Of a DNA stretch of 64,000 bases, positions 43,059 through 51,954 are shown piece after piece. The DNA is from Candidatus Stoquefichus sp. SB1. Its GTDB lineage: Bacteria > Bacillota_I > Bacilli_A > Erysipelotrichales > Coprobacillaceae. The translations under genes were made by a program, and so were the position numbers. The DNA lies in the NCBI RefSeq assembly GCF_001244545.1, contig NZ_LN852694.1, positions 440,172-504,171 of the forward strand. The letters are read 5' to 3'. Numbering within the stretch: the first letter of the stretch is position 1; the number at the start of each line of letters is the position of its first letter. The notes under the pieces are model-generated. The model did not search any database. It saw nothing but the letters and a program-made list of their open reading frames with translations, and was not told where the DNA came from.

Positions 43059-43480
43059 TGGAAAAAATATTGGGATTAGATTTAGGATCAAGAACATGTG
43101 GAATTGCTATGAGTGACGCTTTGGGAATGATTGCTCATGGAGTCGAGACATATCACTTTAAAGAAAATCATTATAAAAGTGCGGCTTATCATGTGAAAGA
43201 AATTGTTCAACAAAATAACATTCATACTATTGTTCTTGGGCTTCCTAAACATATGAATGGAGATTTGGGCGAGCGTGCACAAATCTCTATTGATTTTAAA
43301 GAACGACTTGAGAAAATGATGGATGTAGAAGTTATTTTGGTTGATGAGAGATTAACAACTGTCATTGCTGAAAACCAGTTGATTTTTGCTGATGTGTCAA
43401 GAAAAAAAAGAAAGCAAGTCATTGATAAAATGGCAGCTATACAAATTTTACAGGGTTATTTAGATGGTCAAAGGAGATAA
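43058..43480 (+). CDS. ruvX: RuvX/YqgF-type Holliday junction resolvase-like nuclease
   Basis: The 140-residue RNase H-fold protein has LGLDLGSRTCGIAMSD at the N-terminus, VLGLPKHMNGDLGERAQ in the middle and VDERLTT near residue 95, all family hallmarks with their acidic residues intact. It acts in rRNA processing and/or Holliday junction resolution. It begins with GTG at 43058, sharing a base with the ireB stop, so translation is coupled. Confidence 0.95.
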   Translation: MEKILGLDLGSRTCGIAMSDALGMIAHGVETYHFKENHYKSAAYHVKEIVQQNNIHTIVLGLPKHMNGDLGERAQISIDFKERLEKMMDVEVILVDERLTTVIAENQLIFADVSRKKRKQVIDKMAAIQILQGYLDGQRR

Positions 43481-43481
43481 T

Positions 43482-43877
43482 ATGGACGCAAATAAAATAC
43501 AAGTTATTGATGATAATGGTAATGAATTAGAATTTGATGTTTTATTTACTTTTGAAAGTGATGAAACTGAGAAAAAATATGTTTTATATTATGATGCAAC
43601 AATTGAAGAACCTCAAGTTTATTCATCAATTTATGATGATGAGGGACGTTTATATCCAGTTGAAACACCTGAGGAATGGGAAATGATTGAAGAAGTCTTT
43701 AATAGTTTTCTAGCTGAAGATGAAGAAGAGGAAACAGAACATACATGTTGTCATAATGGTGATGCAGATCATGAATGCTGTCATGGTGAAGGTCATGATA
43801 GTGAAGATCATGAGTGTTGTCATGGTGAAGGTCATGATGATGAAGATCATGAATGTTGTTGTCGTAACAAAGGGTAA
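43482..43877 (+). CDS. DUF1292 (YrzB-like) protein with His/Cys-rich repeat tail
   Basis: Residues 1-85 are a DUF1292 domain, with IQVIDDNGNELEFDVLFTF, KYVLYYD and YDDEGRLYPVETPEEWEMI. Family proteins normally end soon after. Here a tail of about 45 residues follows, with two 13-residue repeats, DHECCHGEGHDSE and DHECCHGEGHDDE, and a third partial copy. The tail has nine cysteines and nine histidines. ATG 43482 has AAAGGAGAT upstream. The ATG at 43464 precedes that site. The gene is third in the ireB-ruvX operon. The tail is likely to bind Zn, Cu or Ni, but this is inferred from composition. Confidence 0.9.
   Translation: MDANKIQVIDDNGNELEFDVLFTFESDETEKKYVLYYDATIEEPQVYSSIYDDEGRLYPVETPEEWEMIEEVFNSFLAEDEEEETEHTCCHNGDADHECCHGEGHDSEDHECCHGEGHDDEDHECCCRNKG
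43767..43877 (+). repeat. 39-bp tandem coding repeats in the DUF1292 gene
   Basis: Two 39-bp units (43767-43805 and 43806-43844) and a partial third (43845-43877) begin GATCATGA and encode DHECC. They differ at few positions and keep the reading frame, so copy number could change by slippage without breaking the gene. Confidence 0.85.
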
Positions 43878-43900
43878 CGAGAGTTACCTTTCTTTGTTTA
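43866..43900 (+). terminator. Terminator of the ireB-ruvX-DUF1292 operon
   Basis: AGGGTAAC (43871-43878) and GTTACCTT (43883-43890) form the stem with loop GAGA, extended by AACAAA/TTTGTT on the flanks. The TAA stop is within the 5' arm. Confidence 0.75.
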
Positions 43901-43956
43901 TACAAAATTCATATAAATATGAAATAATATAAAAAGTATTAAGGAGGATTTTAAAG

Positions 43957-45042
43957 ATGGGGTTATTTTTTCCAACAAGACATGTAAAACCAATATTTGT
44001 AGGAAGTTATGGAAATCATTTGACAAGAGGAATGTATGTATTTCATTTGGATATTGATAATGGTGAATTAATTAAAAAGAAATTTTATAAATCTATGACA
44101 AATCCAACAGCTATTTTTAAACGTGAACGTTTTATTTATGTATGTTATAAAAACAATACTGGACGTAATACAGATGGTGGATTATGGCAATATGCAACAA
44201 TGGATTTACAATTTGGATTAGCTGGTAAAGTTTATTATCAAGGAAAAACATATATGGATTCTTATGTGAATGAGGATAGAACTTTTGCTTATGCTGTAGA
44301 TTATTATAATGGTGAAGTTGTGACAATTCCTATTCTTAAACAAAAAATTGTTAAGGTCACACAATGTATTAAACATGAGGGTCATAGTATTGATCCAAAA
44401 CGTCAGAGTGAACCACATCCTCATTTTATTGATGAAACACCTGATCATCAAAGAATGGTTGTCTGTGATTTGGGAACAGATGAAATTGTTGTTTATACTA
44501 TTGGTGAAAAAGGAAAATTGACAAGAGATGAAGAAAATACATTCAAAATGAAACCAGGTTCTGGACCAAAGAAAATTGTTTTTTCGCCAAATGGACAATT
44601 TGCTTATGTTCTTAATGAACTTTCTAATACAGTCTGTGTTTATCGATATGATAATGCTCAGTTTACTTTTGTACAGGAAGTAGATACATATCCAAAAGAT
44701 GAATTTGCTAAAGAAAGTTTAGCTGGAGATATTGTTTTATCACAATCTGGTGATTATTTATTTGCTTCTAATCGTGGACATGATTCTGTTGGTGTCTTTG
44801 AAGTGAATCAGGAAACAGGAAAATTGGAATACATTGAATTTGTAGATACAGATGAGAATCCAAGAGCTATGATTATGGTTGATGATCGTTGGCTGATTGT
44901 TGCTTCACAAAAAGGTGGAACTTTAGAAACTTATGAATTAAAACGTGAAGAGTCTAAAGGTGTTCTTTTTGAAACACATTTTAATTATCCGGTTGGTGAA
45001 CCTGTTTGTTTGATTGAAGGACGAGTATACGATAAAAAATAA
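43957..45042 (+). CDS. Lactonase-family beta-propeller protein
   Basis: The 361-residue protein begins FVGSYGNHLTRGMYVFHLD and repeats propeller blades such as PHPHFIDETPDHQRMVVCDLG, FSPNGQFAYVLNELSNTV and YLFASNRGHDSVGVFEV. This is the pattern of the 6-phosphogluconolactonase/YkgB family. A lactonase role in the pentose phosphate pathway is plausible but many members are uncharacterised. AAGGAGGATTTTAAAG precedes ATG. No signal peptide is seen. Confidence 0.88.
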   Translation: MGLFFPTRHVKPIFVGSYGNHLTRGMYVFHLDIDNGELIKKKFYKSMTNPTAIFKRERFIYVCYKNNTGRNTDGGLWQYATMDLQFGLAGKVYYQGKTYMDSYVNEDRTFAYAVDYYNGEVVTIPILKQKIVKVTQCIKHEGHSIDPKRQSEPHPHFIDETPDHQRMVVCDLGTDEIVVYTIGEKGKLTRDEENTFKMKPGSGPKKIVFSPNGQFAYVLNELSNTVCVYRYDNAQFTFVQEVDTYPKDEFAKESLAGDIVLSQSGDYLFASNRGHDSVGVFEVNQETGKLEYIEFVDTDENPRAMIMVDDRWLIVASQKGGTLETYELKREESKGVLFETHFNYPVGEPVCLIEGRVYDKK

Positions 45043-45052
45043 TGCAACTTAT

Positions 45053-45085
45053 AAGATGACTAGGAAATAAAGGTCATCTTTTTTG
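45053..45085 (+). terminator. Terminator after the lactonase gene
   Basis: AAGATGAC (45053-45060) and GTCATCTT (45073-45080) form a stem with a 12-base loop and TTTTG tail. Confidence 0.75.
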
Positions 45086-45135
45086 ATAAATTAATGATTG
45101 TTTTGAATGCAATTATTGTAAAAAAAGATGTTTTA

Positions 45136-45164
45136 TTGATAATTGTTGTAAAATCACTTATAAT
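45136..45164 (+). promoter_or_regulatory. Promoter of the mltG-trmR-trhP-udk unit
   Basis: TTGATA (45136-45141), 17 bases, TATAAT (45159-45164), followed by GATGGAGGATGTTTT and ATG 45186. Confidence 0.78.
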
Positions 45165-45185
45165 AATAAAGATGGAGGATGTTTT

Positions 45186-46265
45186 ATGAAGAATAAAAAA
45201 ATCATTTTTATTGTTATTGGAATCATAATAGCAGTTGCGTTATTAGGAAGCTTCTTTTTTTATAACAGTGGTATTTCAGCTGTTTCTTCAAAGAGTGAAG
45301 AAGTAATCGTGAAAATAGAATCTGGTTCATCAGCAACACAGATGTTAGATACATTAGATCAGGCAGGACTTGTTAATAATAAAATGTGTGGAAAAATATT
45401 TTTGAAATTGAATCATTTTGATAATTTACAGGCGAATACATATATTTTGAATAAGAATATGTCCTTATCAAAGATTTTTTCAATCATAGAAGATCCAGAT
45501 TTTGAATATATTTTAAAATCAAAATTAACAATTAAGGAAGGAAATACAATTCCAGAAGTTGCTAAATCTTTTGGGGAAATTTTAGATTTATCAAAAGATG
45601 ATATTATCAAACAATGGGGAAAACAAGATTATTTAAAATCTTTAATTAAAAATTATTGGTTTATTGACGAGAGCATTCTTAATAAAGAGATTATGTATCC
45701 TTTAGAAGGATACTTATATCCTGAAACATATTATATTACAGAAGAAAATCCAACTTTAGAAAGTGTTACAAAACTGGCTTTGGATATGATGGACAAGAAA
45801 TTATCTGTTTACAAAGATGATATCCAGAAGTTAGGATGGACACCACATCAATTTTTATCATTTGCTTCAGTTGTAGAAAGAGAATCTGGAACTGATGAGA
45901 CAGATCGTCCTATGATAGCGGGTGTATTTAAAAACCGTCTTGATCAAGGTAGACTTTTACAAAGTGATATTACAGTTAATTATGCATGGCAAAGAACTGG
46001 TGTTAATGTTTCAACAGCTCATCTTCAAATTGATTCAAAATACAATACATATAAATATACTGGGTTGCCTGTTGGACCTATTAGTACAATTCCTGAATCA
46101 ACAATGAAAGCATGCATTGAATATAAACATCATGATTATCTATTTTTCTTTGCAATGAAAGATCCTCAAGATAAAACAAAGAGCAAAGTGGTTTATACTA
46201 AAACATATGAGGAACATATGAAAGAAGTTCAAAAAGCAAAGGATGCAGGATTATGGCTAGAATAA
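45186..46265 (+). CDS. mltG: Endolytic murein transglycosylase
   Basis: MltG cuts newly made glycan strands at the outer face of the membrane. The 359-residue protein has a basic start and one membrane helix (IIFIVIGIIIAVALLGSFFF). A LysM-like region follows, then the YceG catalytic domain with YPLEGYLYPETYYI near residue 175, ASVVERESG with the catalytic glutamate near 230, and GVFKNRL. It leads a conserved gene string. The next gene starts 13 bases before its stop. Confidence 0.96.
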   Translation: MKNKKIIFIVIGIIIAVALLGSFFFYNSGISAVSSKSEEVIVKIESGSSATQMLDTLDQAGLVNNKMCGKIFLKLNHFDNLQANTYILNKNMSLSKIFSIIEDPDFEYILKSKLTIKEGNTIPEVAKSFGEILDLSKDDIIKQWGKQDYLKSLIKNYWFIDESILNKEIMYPLEGYLYPETYYITEENPTLESVTKLALDMMDKKLSVYKDDIQKLGWTPHQFLSFASVVERESGTDETDRPMIAGVFKNRLDQGRLLQSDITVNYAWQRTGVNVSTAHLQIDSKYNTYKYTGLPVGPISTIPESTMKACIEYKHHDYLFFFAMKDPQDKTKSKVVYTKTYEEHMKEVQKAKDAGLWLE

Positions 46266-46861
46266 TGAATTTAGAAGAATTAGAACAGGATGCACTCAAA
46301 AGACATATTCCAGTTATGCAAAAAGAGGGAATCCTCTTTTTGATTGCACAATTGAATGAGATTCATGCAACAACGTGTCTAGAAATAGGAGCTGCGATTG
46401 GCTATTCGGCAATGATGATGGTAACCCATGTTGAAGGTTTAAAAGTTGATAGTATTGAAATTGATAATGAACGTTATCAGGAAGCTCTTGAAAATATTGA
46501 AAAACGCGAACTTTCTTCACAAATTAATTTATATCATGAAGATGCTTTGATATTAGATACTGATTTATTAAAAAATCAGCCTTATGATTGTTTATTTATA
46601 GATGCAGCGAAAGCGCAATATCAAAAGTTCTTTGAGAAGTATGTTCCTTTTGTAAAAGAAAAAGGAATCATTATTGTTGATAATTTAGATTTTCATGGTA
46701 TGATTTTTGATATTGACCATATTAAAAATAGAAATACAAAACAATTGGTTAAGAAAATTAAAAGATTTAAAGATTGGATTTTTAATCATGAGGATTTTGA
46801 TGTGAATTACTATGCTGTTGGTGATGGCATTTGTGTGATTAAAAGAAAGGAAAATAAATGA
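46253..46861 (+). CDS. trmR: tRNA 5-hydroxyuridine methyltransferase (YrrM/TrmR-like O-methyltransferase)
   Basis: The 202-residue SAM-dependent methyltransferase has TCLEIGAAIGYSAMMM near residue 38 for SAM binding and YDCLFIDAAKAQYQKFF near 110 with the catalytic-type lysine. VDNLDFHG follows. In B. subtilis the equivalent gene methylates ho5U34 to mo5U34 in tRNA, and its neighbours make the hydroxyl group. Here the next two genes are those hydroxylases, which supports the assignment. Either ATG 46253 or ATG 46265, which overlaps the mltG stop, may be the start. Confidence 0.9.
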   Translation: MARIMNLEELEQDALKRHIPVMQKEGILFLIAQLNEIHATTCLEIGAAIGYSAMMMVTHVEGLKVDSIEIDNERYQEALENIEKRELSSQINLYHEDALILDTDLLKNQPYDCLFIDAAKAQYQKFFEKYVPFVKEKGIIIVDNLDFHGMIFDIDHIKNRNTKQLVKKIKRFKDWIFNHEDFDVNYYAVGDGICVIKRKENK

Positions 46862-47790
46862 AAATAGTATTATCACTTAATGAAAAACAGAGATTATATG
46901 ATTATATAGATATGGGAATTGATATTTTTATATTGGGTGGGGAACATTCTTTTCATTGTCCCTATCATTTTGCACTTGAAGAAATTGCAGAATTGACAAA
47001 GCAATATCCAAAGTGTCAGTTTTATGTTGCTGTTAATGCATTATACGATCAGCATGAAATTGAGAGTTTACAAAACTATTTAGAAAACTTGTCTTTACTA
47101 TCTATTCATGGTTTAGTATTTCAAGATTTTGGTGTTTTACAAATGGTTAAAGAAAAGCATTATTCATTTGATATGATGTATGCTCCTGAGACATTGAATA
47201 CAAATGCAAATACTTTAAATGTATTAGAAAAACAAGGTGTGACAAGTGCTTTTTTATCACGTGTGATTCCTTTAGAAGAACAACTGACGATTTTAAAAGA
47301 AGTGAAGATGCCACTTATGTTACATGCTCATGGCGTTGAATATATTGCTGCCAGTAAGCGAGCATTATTAACAAATTATCAGGAAGCATCATCGCTCCAA
47401 TTTGAAGTTCATGGGCAAAATCATTTATCATTAAAAGCAAAGGATTCACAATATTTGTTTAGAATTTTTGAAGATCGTAAAGGGACACATATCTTTTCTG
47501 ATAGTCGATTATATACTTTAGATTTATTCAATCATATTCATGATTTTGATTATCTTTATATTGAAACACTGATGATGAGTGAAAACGAAGCTATTGAGAT
47601 TGCCTCTTTATATAGTGATGCTTTGAAGAGTTATGAAAAAGGAACATATAATCGAGATGTAAAAGAATATATGAATTTATTGTATCATTTAAATACACCA
47701 TTGGATCGTGGCTTTTTATTTGATCAGACTGTTTATAAATTAGAAGATATGAGGAAGATGGATAATGAGAAACGTGAGTCAAATCGTTAA
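46858..47790 (+). CDS. trhP1: Small U32-family protein, tRNA hydroxylation (TrhP1/YrrN-like)
   Basis: The 310-residue protein resembles the shorter of the two adjacent U32 genes of Bacillus. It has YVAVNALYDQHEIESL, GLVFQDFGVLQMVKEK and DMMYAPETLNTNANTLNVL. It lacks the cysteine cluster seen in the next gene. With TrhP2 it is thought to hydroxylate U34 of certain tRNAs using prephenate-derived chemistry. It overlaps trmR by four bases (ATGA) and trhP2 by 26. Confidence 0.85.
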   Translation: MKIVLSLNEKQRLYDYIDMGIDIFILGGEHSFHCPYHFALEEIAELTKQYPKCQFYVAVNALYDQHEIESLQNYLENLSLLSIHGLVFQDFGVLQMVKEKHYSFDMMYAPETLNTNANTLNVLEKQGVTSAFLSRVIPLEEQLTILKEVKMPLMLHAHGVEYIAASKRALLTNYQEASSLQFEVHGQNHLSLKAKDSQYLFRIFEDRKGTHIFSDSRLYTLDLFNHIHDFDYLYIETLMMSENEAIEIASLYSDALKSYEKGTYNRDVKEYMNLLYHLNTPLDRGFLFDQTVYKLEDMRKMDNEKRESNR

Positions 47791-49012
47791 CGGAAAAAGA
47801 AAAATTATAAAAAAACCAGAATTACTTGCTCCTGCTGGAAATTTAGAAAAACTTAAGGTTGCTATTATGTACGGAGCTGATGCGGTATTTGTAGGTGGTA
47901 AAGAATTTTCACTTCGTTCACAGGCTTCTAATTTTTCAATTGAAGATATTGCAGCAGGTGTTGCGTTTGCTAAAAAGTATGGGGCACATATTCATGTGAC
48001 ATGTAATATTATCTTACATCAGGATAACTTACAAGGCATTCAGGAATATTTAAGAACACTTGATCAAATTGGTGTAACGGCTATTATTGTTGCTGATCCC
48101 TATATTATGACAATTGCTAAGGAAATGAACTTAAATTTAGAAGTTCATGTTTCCACTCAGTTATCGACGCTTAATTTAAAAGCAATTGAGTTTTATCAGA
48201 ATATGGGAATGGATCGTGTTGTTTTAGGGCGTGAGGTCACTTATGAGGATTTAAAGACAATTATGGAATATGCACCTGTTGATATAGAGTATTTTATACA
48301 TGGTGCAATGTGTATCCATTATTCTGGTAGATGTATGTTATCAAATTATTTAAGCCGTCGTGATGCGAATCGTGGAGGCTGTTCACAATCTTGTCGCTGG
48401 TACTATGATTTGTACCAAAATGGTGAACTTGTTAATCATGAAGATGATATGCCTTTTAGCATGTCGAGTAAAGATATGTCTTTGATTGATCATATTGGAG
48501 AATTGATTGAATTGGGTGTTGATTCTTTTAAGATTGAAGGGAGAATGAAATCTTTACATTATATTGCAACAGTTGTTTCAACTTATCGTAAGCTTATTGA
48601 TGCTTATTGTGAAGATCCCGATCATTTTCAACAAAATGAAAGTTATCGTGATGAATTACTTAAAGCAGCCAATCGTGCTTTATGTCAAGGTTTTTTCTAT
48701 GATCATCCAAGTCAAGAGGAACAGTTGTTTTATATGCGAGATGAGCATCCTACCCAAGAATTTGTCATGCGTGTTTTAGAATATGATAAACAGGAGCATT
48801 TGGCAAAAATTGAACAACGTAATTATTTTAAAGTAGGCGATAAAATAGAAATTTTTTCACCACATCATCCTAATCTTTTCTTTACTGTAGAAAAACTTTA
48901 TAATGAAGATAAAGAAAGTATAGAGGTAGCAAATCATCCAATGGAAGTCTTATATGTCCAAATTGATGAAGAAATCTTACCAAATGATATGGGAAGGAAG
49001 GTTATACGATGA
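47765..49012 (+). CDS. trhP2: U32-family tRNA hydroxylation protein (TrhP2/YrrO-like)
   Basis: The 415-residue protein starts its conserved domain with [18 protein letters not shown] and has [15 protein letters not shown]. The U32 signature has its cysteines: [20 protein letters not shown], then [20 protein letters not shown] follows. Four cysteines of this type hold an iron-sulfur cluster in the family. Originally annotated as peptidases, these proteins act in tRNA ho5U34 formation. Coupled to udk by an ATGA overlap. Confidence 0.92.
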   Translation: MRNVSQIVNGKRKIIKKPELLAPAGNLEKLKVAIMYGADAVFVGGKEFSLRSQASNFSIEDIAAGVAFAKKYGAHIHVTCNIILHQDNLQGIQEYLRTLDQIGVTAIIVADPYIMTIAKEMNLNLEVHVSTQLSTLNLKAIEFYQNMGMDRVVLGREVTYEDLKTIMEYAPVDIEYFIHGAMCIHYSGRCMLSNYLSRRDANRGGCSQSCRWYYDLYQNGELVNHEDDMPFSMSSKDMSLIDHIGELIELGVDSFKIEGRMKSLHYIATVVSTYRKLIDAYCEDPDHFQQNESYRDELLKAANRALCQGFFYDHPSQEEQLFYMRDEHPTQEFVMRVLEYDKQEHLAKIEQRNYFKVGDKIEIFSPHHPNLFFTVEKLYNEDKESIEVANHPMEVLYVQIDEEILPNDMGRKVIR

Positions 49013-49632
49013 AAGAACAAGCCATTATTATTGGAATTGCTGGGGGAAGTGCATCAGGAAAAACATCAATTGCACAACAATTATATGATGCTTTTAAAGG
49101 AAATCACAAAGTGAAAATATTGAAACAGGATGATTATTATAAAGATCAGAGTGATTTAACATATGAAGAAAGAACTCAAACAAATTATGATCATCCTTTG
49201 GCTTTTGATACAGATTTATTAGTAGATCATTTAAAGAAATTAAAAAACAAAGAAACAATACATAAACCAACATACGATTATACACAACATAATCGTAGTC
49301 ACATTACAGAAACAATTGAAGGAAGAGATGTGATTATTCTTGAGGGGATCTTTGTTTTAGCTGAAGAACGGATTAGAGAGCTATGTGATATACTTGTTTA
49401 TGTAGACACAGATAGCGATATTCGTTTTATTAGACGTTTAAGAAGAGACACGGAGGAACGTGGAAGAAGTGTTGAGTCTGTTTGTAATCAGTATATGAAT
49501 ACAGTAAGACCCATGCATGAACAGTTTATCGAACCTTCTAAAAAATATGCTCATATTATTATTCCAGAGGGTGGAAGTAATCGTGTGGCTGTTGATTTAT
49601 TAATTACAAAAATAAAAAGTATTGTTGATTAG
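49009..49632 (+). CDS. udk: Uridine kinase
   Basis: The 207-residue salvage enzyme phosphorylates uridine and cytidine. It has the P-loop [14 protein letters not shown] at residue 9, the uridine-binding segment [33 protein letters not shown], and [16 protein letters not shown] for the lid. The length is normal. Its place between trhP2 and greA matches the Bacillus order and gives confidence in the neighbouring assignments. Confidence 0.97.
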   Translation: MKEQAIIIGIAGGSASGKTSIAQQLYDAFKGNHKVKILKQDDYYKDQSDLTYEERTQTNYDHPLAFDTDLLVDHLKKLKNKETIHKPTYDYTQHNRSHITETIEGRDVIILEGIFVLAEERIRELCDILVYVDTDSDIRFIRRLRRDTEERGRSVESVCNQYMNTVRPMHEQFIEPSKKYAHIIIPEGGSNRVAVDLLITKIKSIVD

Positions 49633-49704
49633 AAATAAAATCATGGATTAATGCTAGTAATTTGATTATTTTTATGATATAGTATAGTTCGCGAGGTGAA
49701 TATT

Positions 49705-50190
49705 ATGGATCATGATGCAGTGTTATTAACCCAAAGTGGTGTTGAAACATTAAAGCAAGAAAGAGAACATTTAATTAATATTGAAAGACCTAAGGTTATT
49801 GAGGAATTGCAATTAGCCCGTTCACAAGGTGACTTATCTGAAAATGCTGATTACGATTCTGCCAGAGATAAACAAGCACATATTGAATCAAGAATCAAAG
49901 AAATTGATCAAATGTTATTACATGTGCAAATTATTGATGAATCACAATTAGATATCACAGTTGCCAAACCAGGAGCAACAGTGACAATCTTAGATTTATC
50001 AGAAGAGAATCCAGAACCAGAATCTTATACAATTGTTGGTACATTTGAAACAGATCCTCTCAATGGTAAAATTTCAAATGAATCTCCACTTGCCAAAGCT
50101 ATTTTGGAACATGGAGTTAATGAAATCGTATCTGTTGGGGTTGCTGAACCTTATGAAGTCAAGATATTAAAGATTGAATATATTTCTTAA
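49705..50190 (+). CDS. greA: Transcription elongation factor GreA
   Basis: The 161-residue factor rescues backtracked RNA polymerase. It has an N-terminal coiled coil (TLKQEREHLINIERPKVIEE, then QGDLSENADYDSARDKQ with the acidic tip) and a C-terminal FKBP-like domain ending SPLAKAILEHGVNE and YEVKILKIEYI. GAGGTGAATATT precedes ATG 49705. The in-frame GTG at 49696 overlaps that site. Confidence 0.97.
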   Translation: MDHDAVLLTQSGVETLKQEREHLINIERPKVIEELQLARSQGDLSENADYDSARDKQAHIESRIKEIDQMLLHVQIIDESQLDITVAKPGATVTILDLSEENPEPESYTIVGTFETDPLNGKISNESPLAKAILEHGVNEIVSVGVAEPYEVKILKIEYIS

Positions 50191-50220
50191 GATGATGGCA
50201 ACATCATCTTTTTATTTTTA
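50189..50220 (+). terminator. Terminator after greA
   Basis: AAGATGATG (50189-50197), loop GCAA, CATCATCTT (50202-50210), TTTATTTTT. The stem begins inside the TAA stop. Confidence 0.85.
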
Positions 50221-50234
50221 GGGGGAAATGAAAA

Positions 50235-50897
50235 ATGAATGAAAAAAGACAGATGTCTGATACCATTCGTATTGGTATTATGCTAGCTATTGTTGGGGGC
50301 TTTTTGGATGCATATACCTATTTATGTCGTGGTGAAGTTTTTGCCAATGCCCAAACAGGGAATATGGTTTTATTTGGAATCAAACTCATTAAACAAAATT
50401 ATATTCAGGCACTCTATTATCTTTTACCTATATTGGCTTTTCTAATAGGTGTAATTGTGGCTGAGATGATTAAACGTCATTTCTTAGAAAATACAAAAGT
50501 CCATTGGCGACAAATCATATTATGTATAGAATGGTTTGTCTTGCTCATTGTCGCTTTTTTACCACAAGAATATAATATGTTATGTAATATCATGATTTCT
50601 TTTGTATGCTCATTACAAGTCGAAAGTTTTAGAAAATTTCACGGTATGCCATATGCTTCTACAATGTGTACAGGTAATTTAAGAAGTGCAACTGAAAATT
50701 TATATCTCTATTTTCATACAAAAGATAAAAAGACTCTACAAAGGAGTCTTGACTATTACATTATTATTTTATTCTTTATTATTGGAGCAAGTTTAGGTGT
50801 TATCTTTATCAATATATTGAATATACAAGCTATTTTGATATCGATGCTTTTTTTAATTCTGATTACGATTTTTATGTTTGTTGAACAGGTTGGTTAA
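50235..50897 (+). CDS. DUF1275 (YoaK-like) membrane protein
   Basis: The 220-residue protein has six or so helices and the family features GGFLDAYTYLCRGEVFANAQTG near the N-terminus and ASTMCTGNLRSATE in the middle. DUF1275 proteins are membrane proteins of unknown function. The ribosome binding site is G-rich (GGGGGA at 50221-50226). A terminator at 50884 overlaps its stop. Confidence 0.9.
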   Translation: MNEKRQMSDTIRIGIMLAIVGGFLDAYTYLCRGEVFANAQTGNMVLFGIKLIKQNYIQALYYLLPILAFLIGVIVAEMIKRHFLENTKVHWRQIILCIEWFVLLIVAFLPQEYNMLCNIMISFVCSLQVESFRKFHGMPYASTMCTGNLRSATENLYLYFHTKDKKTLQRSLDYYIIILFFIIGASLGVIFINILNIQAILISMLFLILITIFMFVEQVG

Positions 50898-50911
50898 AAC
50901 CTGTTTTTTTA
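50884..50911 (+). terminator. Terminator between convergent genes at 50.9 kb
   Basis: AACAGGTT (50884-50891) and AACCTGTT (50898-50905) form a stem, followed by TTTTTAT. The loop contains the TAA stop of the DUF1275 gene. Confidence 0.8.
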
Positions 50912-51262
50912 TGCAATTTTACGAGTTCGTATTTCTTTAAAAATACCAATAAAAATAAATAATAATGATTTCATAAAGAGATGCAAATAATGAATATTAC
51001 CTAAATGAATAAGTAAACTTATTAAAAAATAAATAAGCGTAAAACATAAACAATGAGATAATCTTTTTTCAGATATTTGTGAAGTAAAATAAAGCGCTGA
51101 AACAATTAACAATAAATAAGAAATCACTTGAATAATCATATTGACAACAAATGAATTTGTTTGCATGAAATATGATAAAATGGCAAGAATAAGTGAAATC
51201 ACTACAAAGGGAATGAGAAATAATAATAAGGTATTGATATAAGTACGTATTGTTTTTTTCAT
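50909..51262 (-). CDS. Small four-helix membrane protein (TIGR04086/YrzE-like)
   Basis: The 117-residue protein has four hydrophobic segments, starting with TLLLFLIPFVVISLILAIL, and a basic C-terminal KEIRTRKIA. Size and helix pattern resemble the TIGR04086 family of Firmicutes membrane proteins, usually found near other small housekeeping genes. No function is known. GGAGGAAACT precedes ATG. It lies back-to-back with the DUF421 gene, 40 bases apart. Confidence 0.65.
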   Translation of the reverse strand: MKKTIRTYINTLLLFLIPFVVISLILAILSYFMQTNSFVVNMIIQVISYLLLIVSALYFTSQISEKRLSHCLCFTLIYFLISLLIHLGNIHYLHLFMKSLLFIFIGIFKEIRTRKIA

Positions 51263-51302
51263 AGTTTCCTCCTTGTATATTATATGAAAAGGAGTCTATT
51301 TT

Positions 51303-51935
51303 ATGAAATATGTAGAAATATTTATTGAATGTGTTGGCACATATTTTTATTTGATTATTTTACTAAGATATCTTGGAAAAAAGGAAATGGGAAAATTAAG
51401 CATTTCTGATTTAATTGTTTTTTTGTTGATTAGTGAACTTATGACATTATCTATTGGTGATGATAATGTGAATTTTTTACATGGGGCTTTAGCAGCACTT
51501 GTGATTATTTTATTAGATAAATTGTGTTCATATGTCTCTATGAAGTTTAAACCTGTCAAAAAGGTGTTAGAAGGGCATCCTACTTTTATTGTTTATCAAG
51601 GCAAGTTAAATCAGGAAAAAATGCGTGCATTGAATTATTCAGTCGATGATCTTTGTCATCATTTAAGAGAGCAGGGAATAGGCTCTTTATCGGAAGTAGA
51701 ATTTGCAGTTTTAGAAACTGATGGTCAATTATCAGTTATTGAAAGTCAGAAGAGTCAGGTGGATATGCCTGAATCACTTATTAATGATGGAGAAATTAAT
51801 TATGAGATTTTACAGACAATGAATAGAGATGAAGCATGGTTAAAGAAACAATTACATCAGCATGGCGTGAAAGATTATCGTGATATATTTTATTGTGTTT
51901 TAGAAAAGGAAAGATTATTTTTTATAAAAAAATAG
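51303..51935 (+). CDS. DUF421 (YetF/YrbG-like) membrane protein
   Basis: The 210-residue protein has three N-terminal helices with the family stretch LRYLGKKEMGKLSISDLIVF. A cytoplasmic domain follows, with PTFIVYQGKLNQEKMRAL, LREQGIGSLSEVEFAVLETDG and the conserved SVI. Family members in Bacillus sit in the membrane of spores or cells, and their role is uncertain. ATATGAAAAGGAGTCTATTTT precedes ATG. Confidence 0.9.
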   Translation: MKYVEIFIECVGTYFYLIILLRYLGKKEMGKLSISDLIVFLLISELMTLSIGDDNVNFLHGALAALVIILLDKLCSYVSMKFKPVKKVLEGHPTFIVYQGKLNQEKMRALNYSVDDLCHHLREQGIGSLSEVEFAVLETDGQLSVIESQKSQVDMPESLINDGEINYEILQTMNRDEAWLKKQLHQHGVKDYRDIFYCVLEKERLFFIKK

Positions 51936-51954
51936 GCTAGATTATTCTAGCCTA
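51926..51954. terminator. Shared hairpin carrying both stop codons of convergent genes
   Basis: TAGGCTAGA (51933-51941) and TCTAGCCTA (51946-51954) form a perfect nine-pair stem with loop TTAT. The TAG stop of the DUF421 gene is the first three bases of one arm, and the TAG stop of the minus-strand ABC ATPase lies in the other. A T tract (TTTTTTTA) follows only on the minus strand. Confidence 0.8.

Noticed and set aside
43767-43877. Tandem repeats as a CRISPR array
   Set aside because: The units are directly adjacent with no spacers and keep one reading frame.
43699-43932. His-rich or Met/Val-rich frames overlapping the DUF1292 repeats
   Set aside because: They are byproducts of the 39-bp repeats read in other frames; the DUF1292 frame has the domain and the ribosome binding site.
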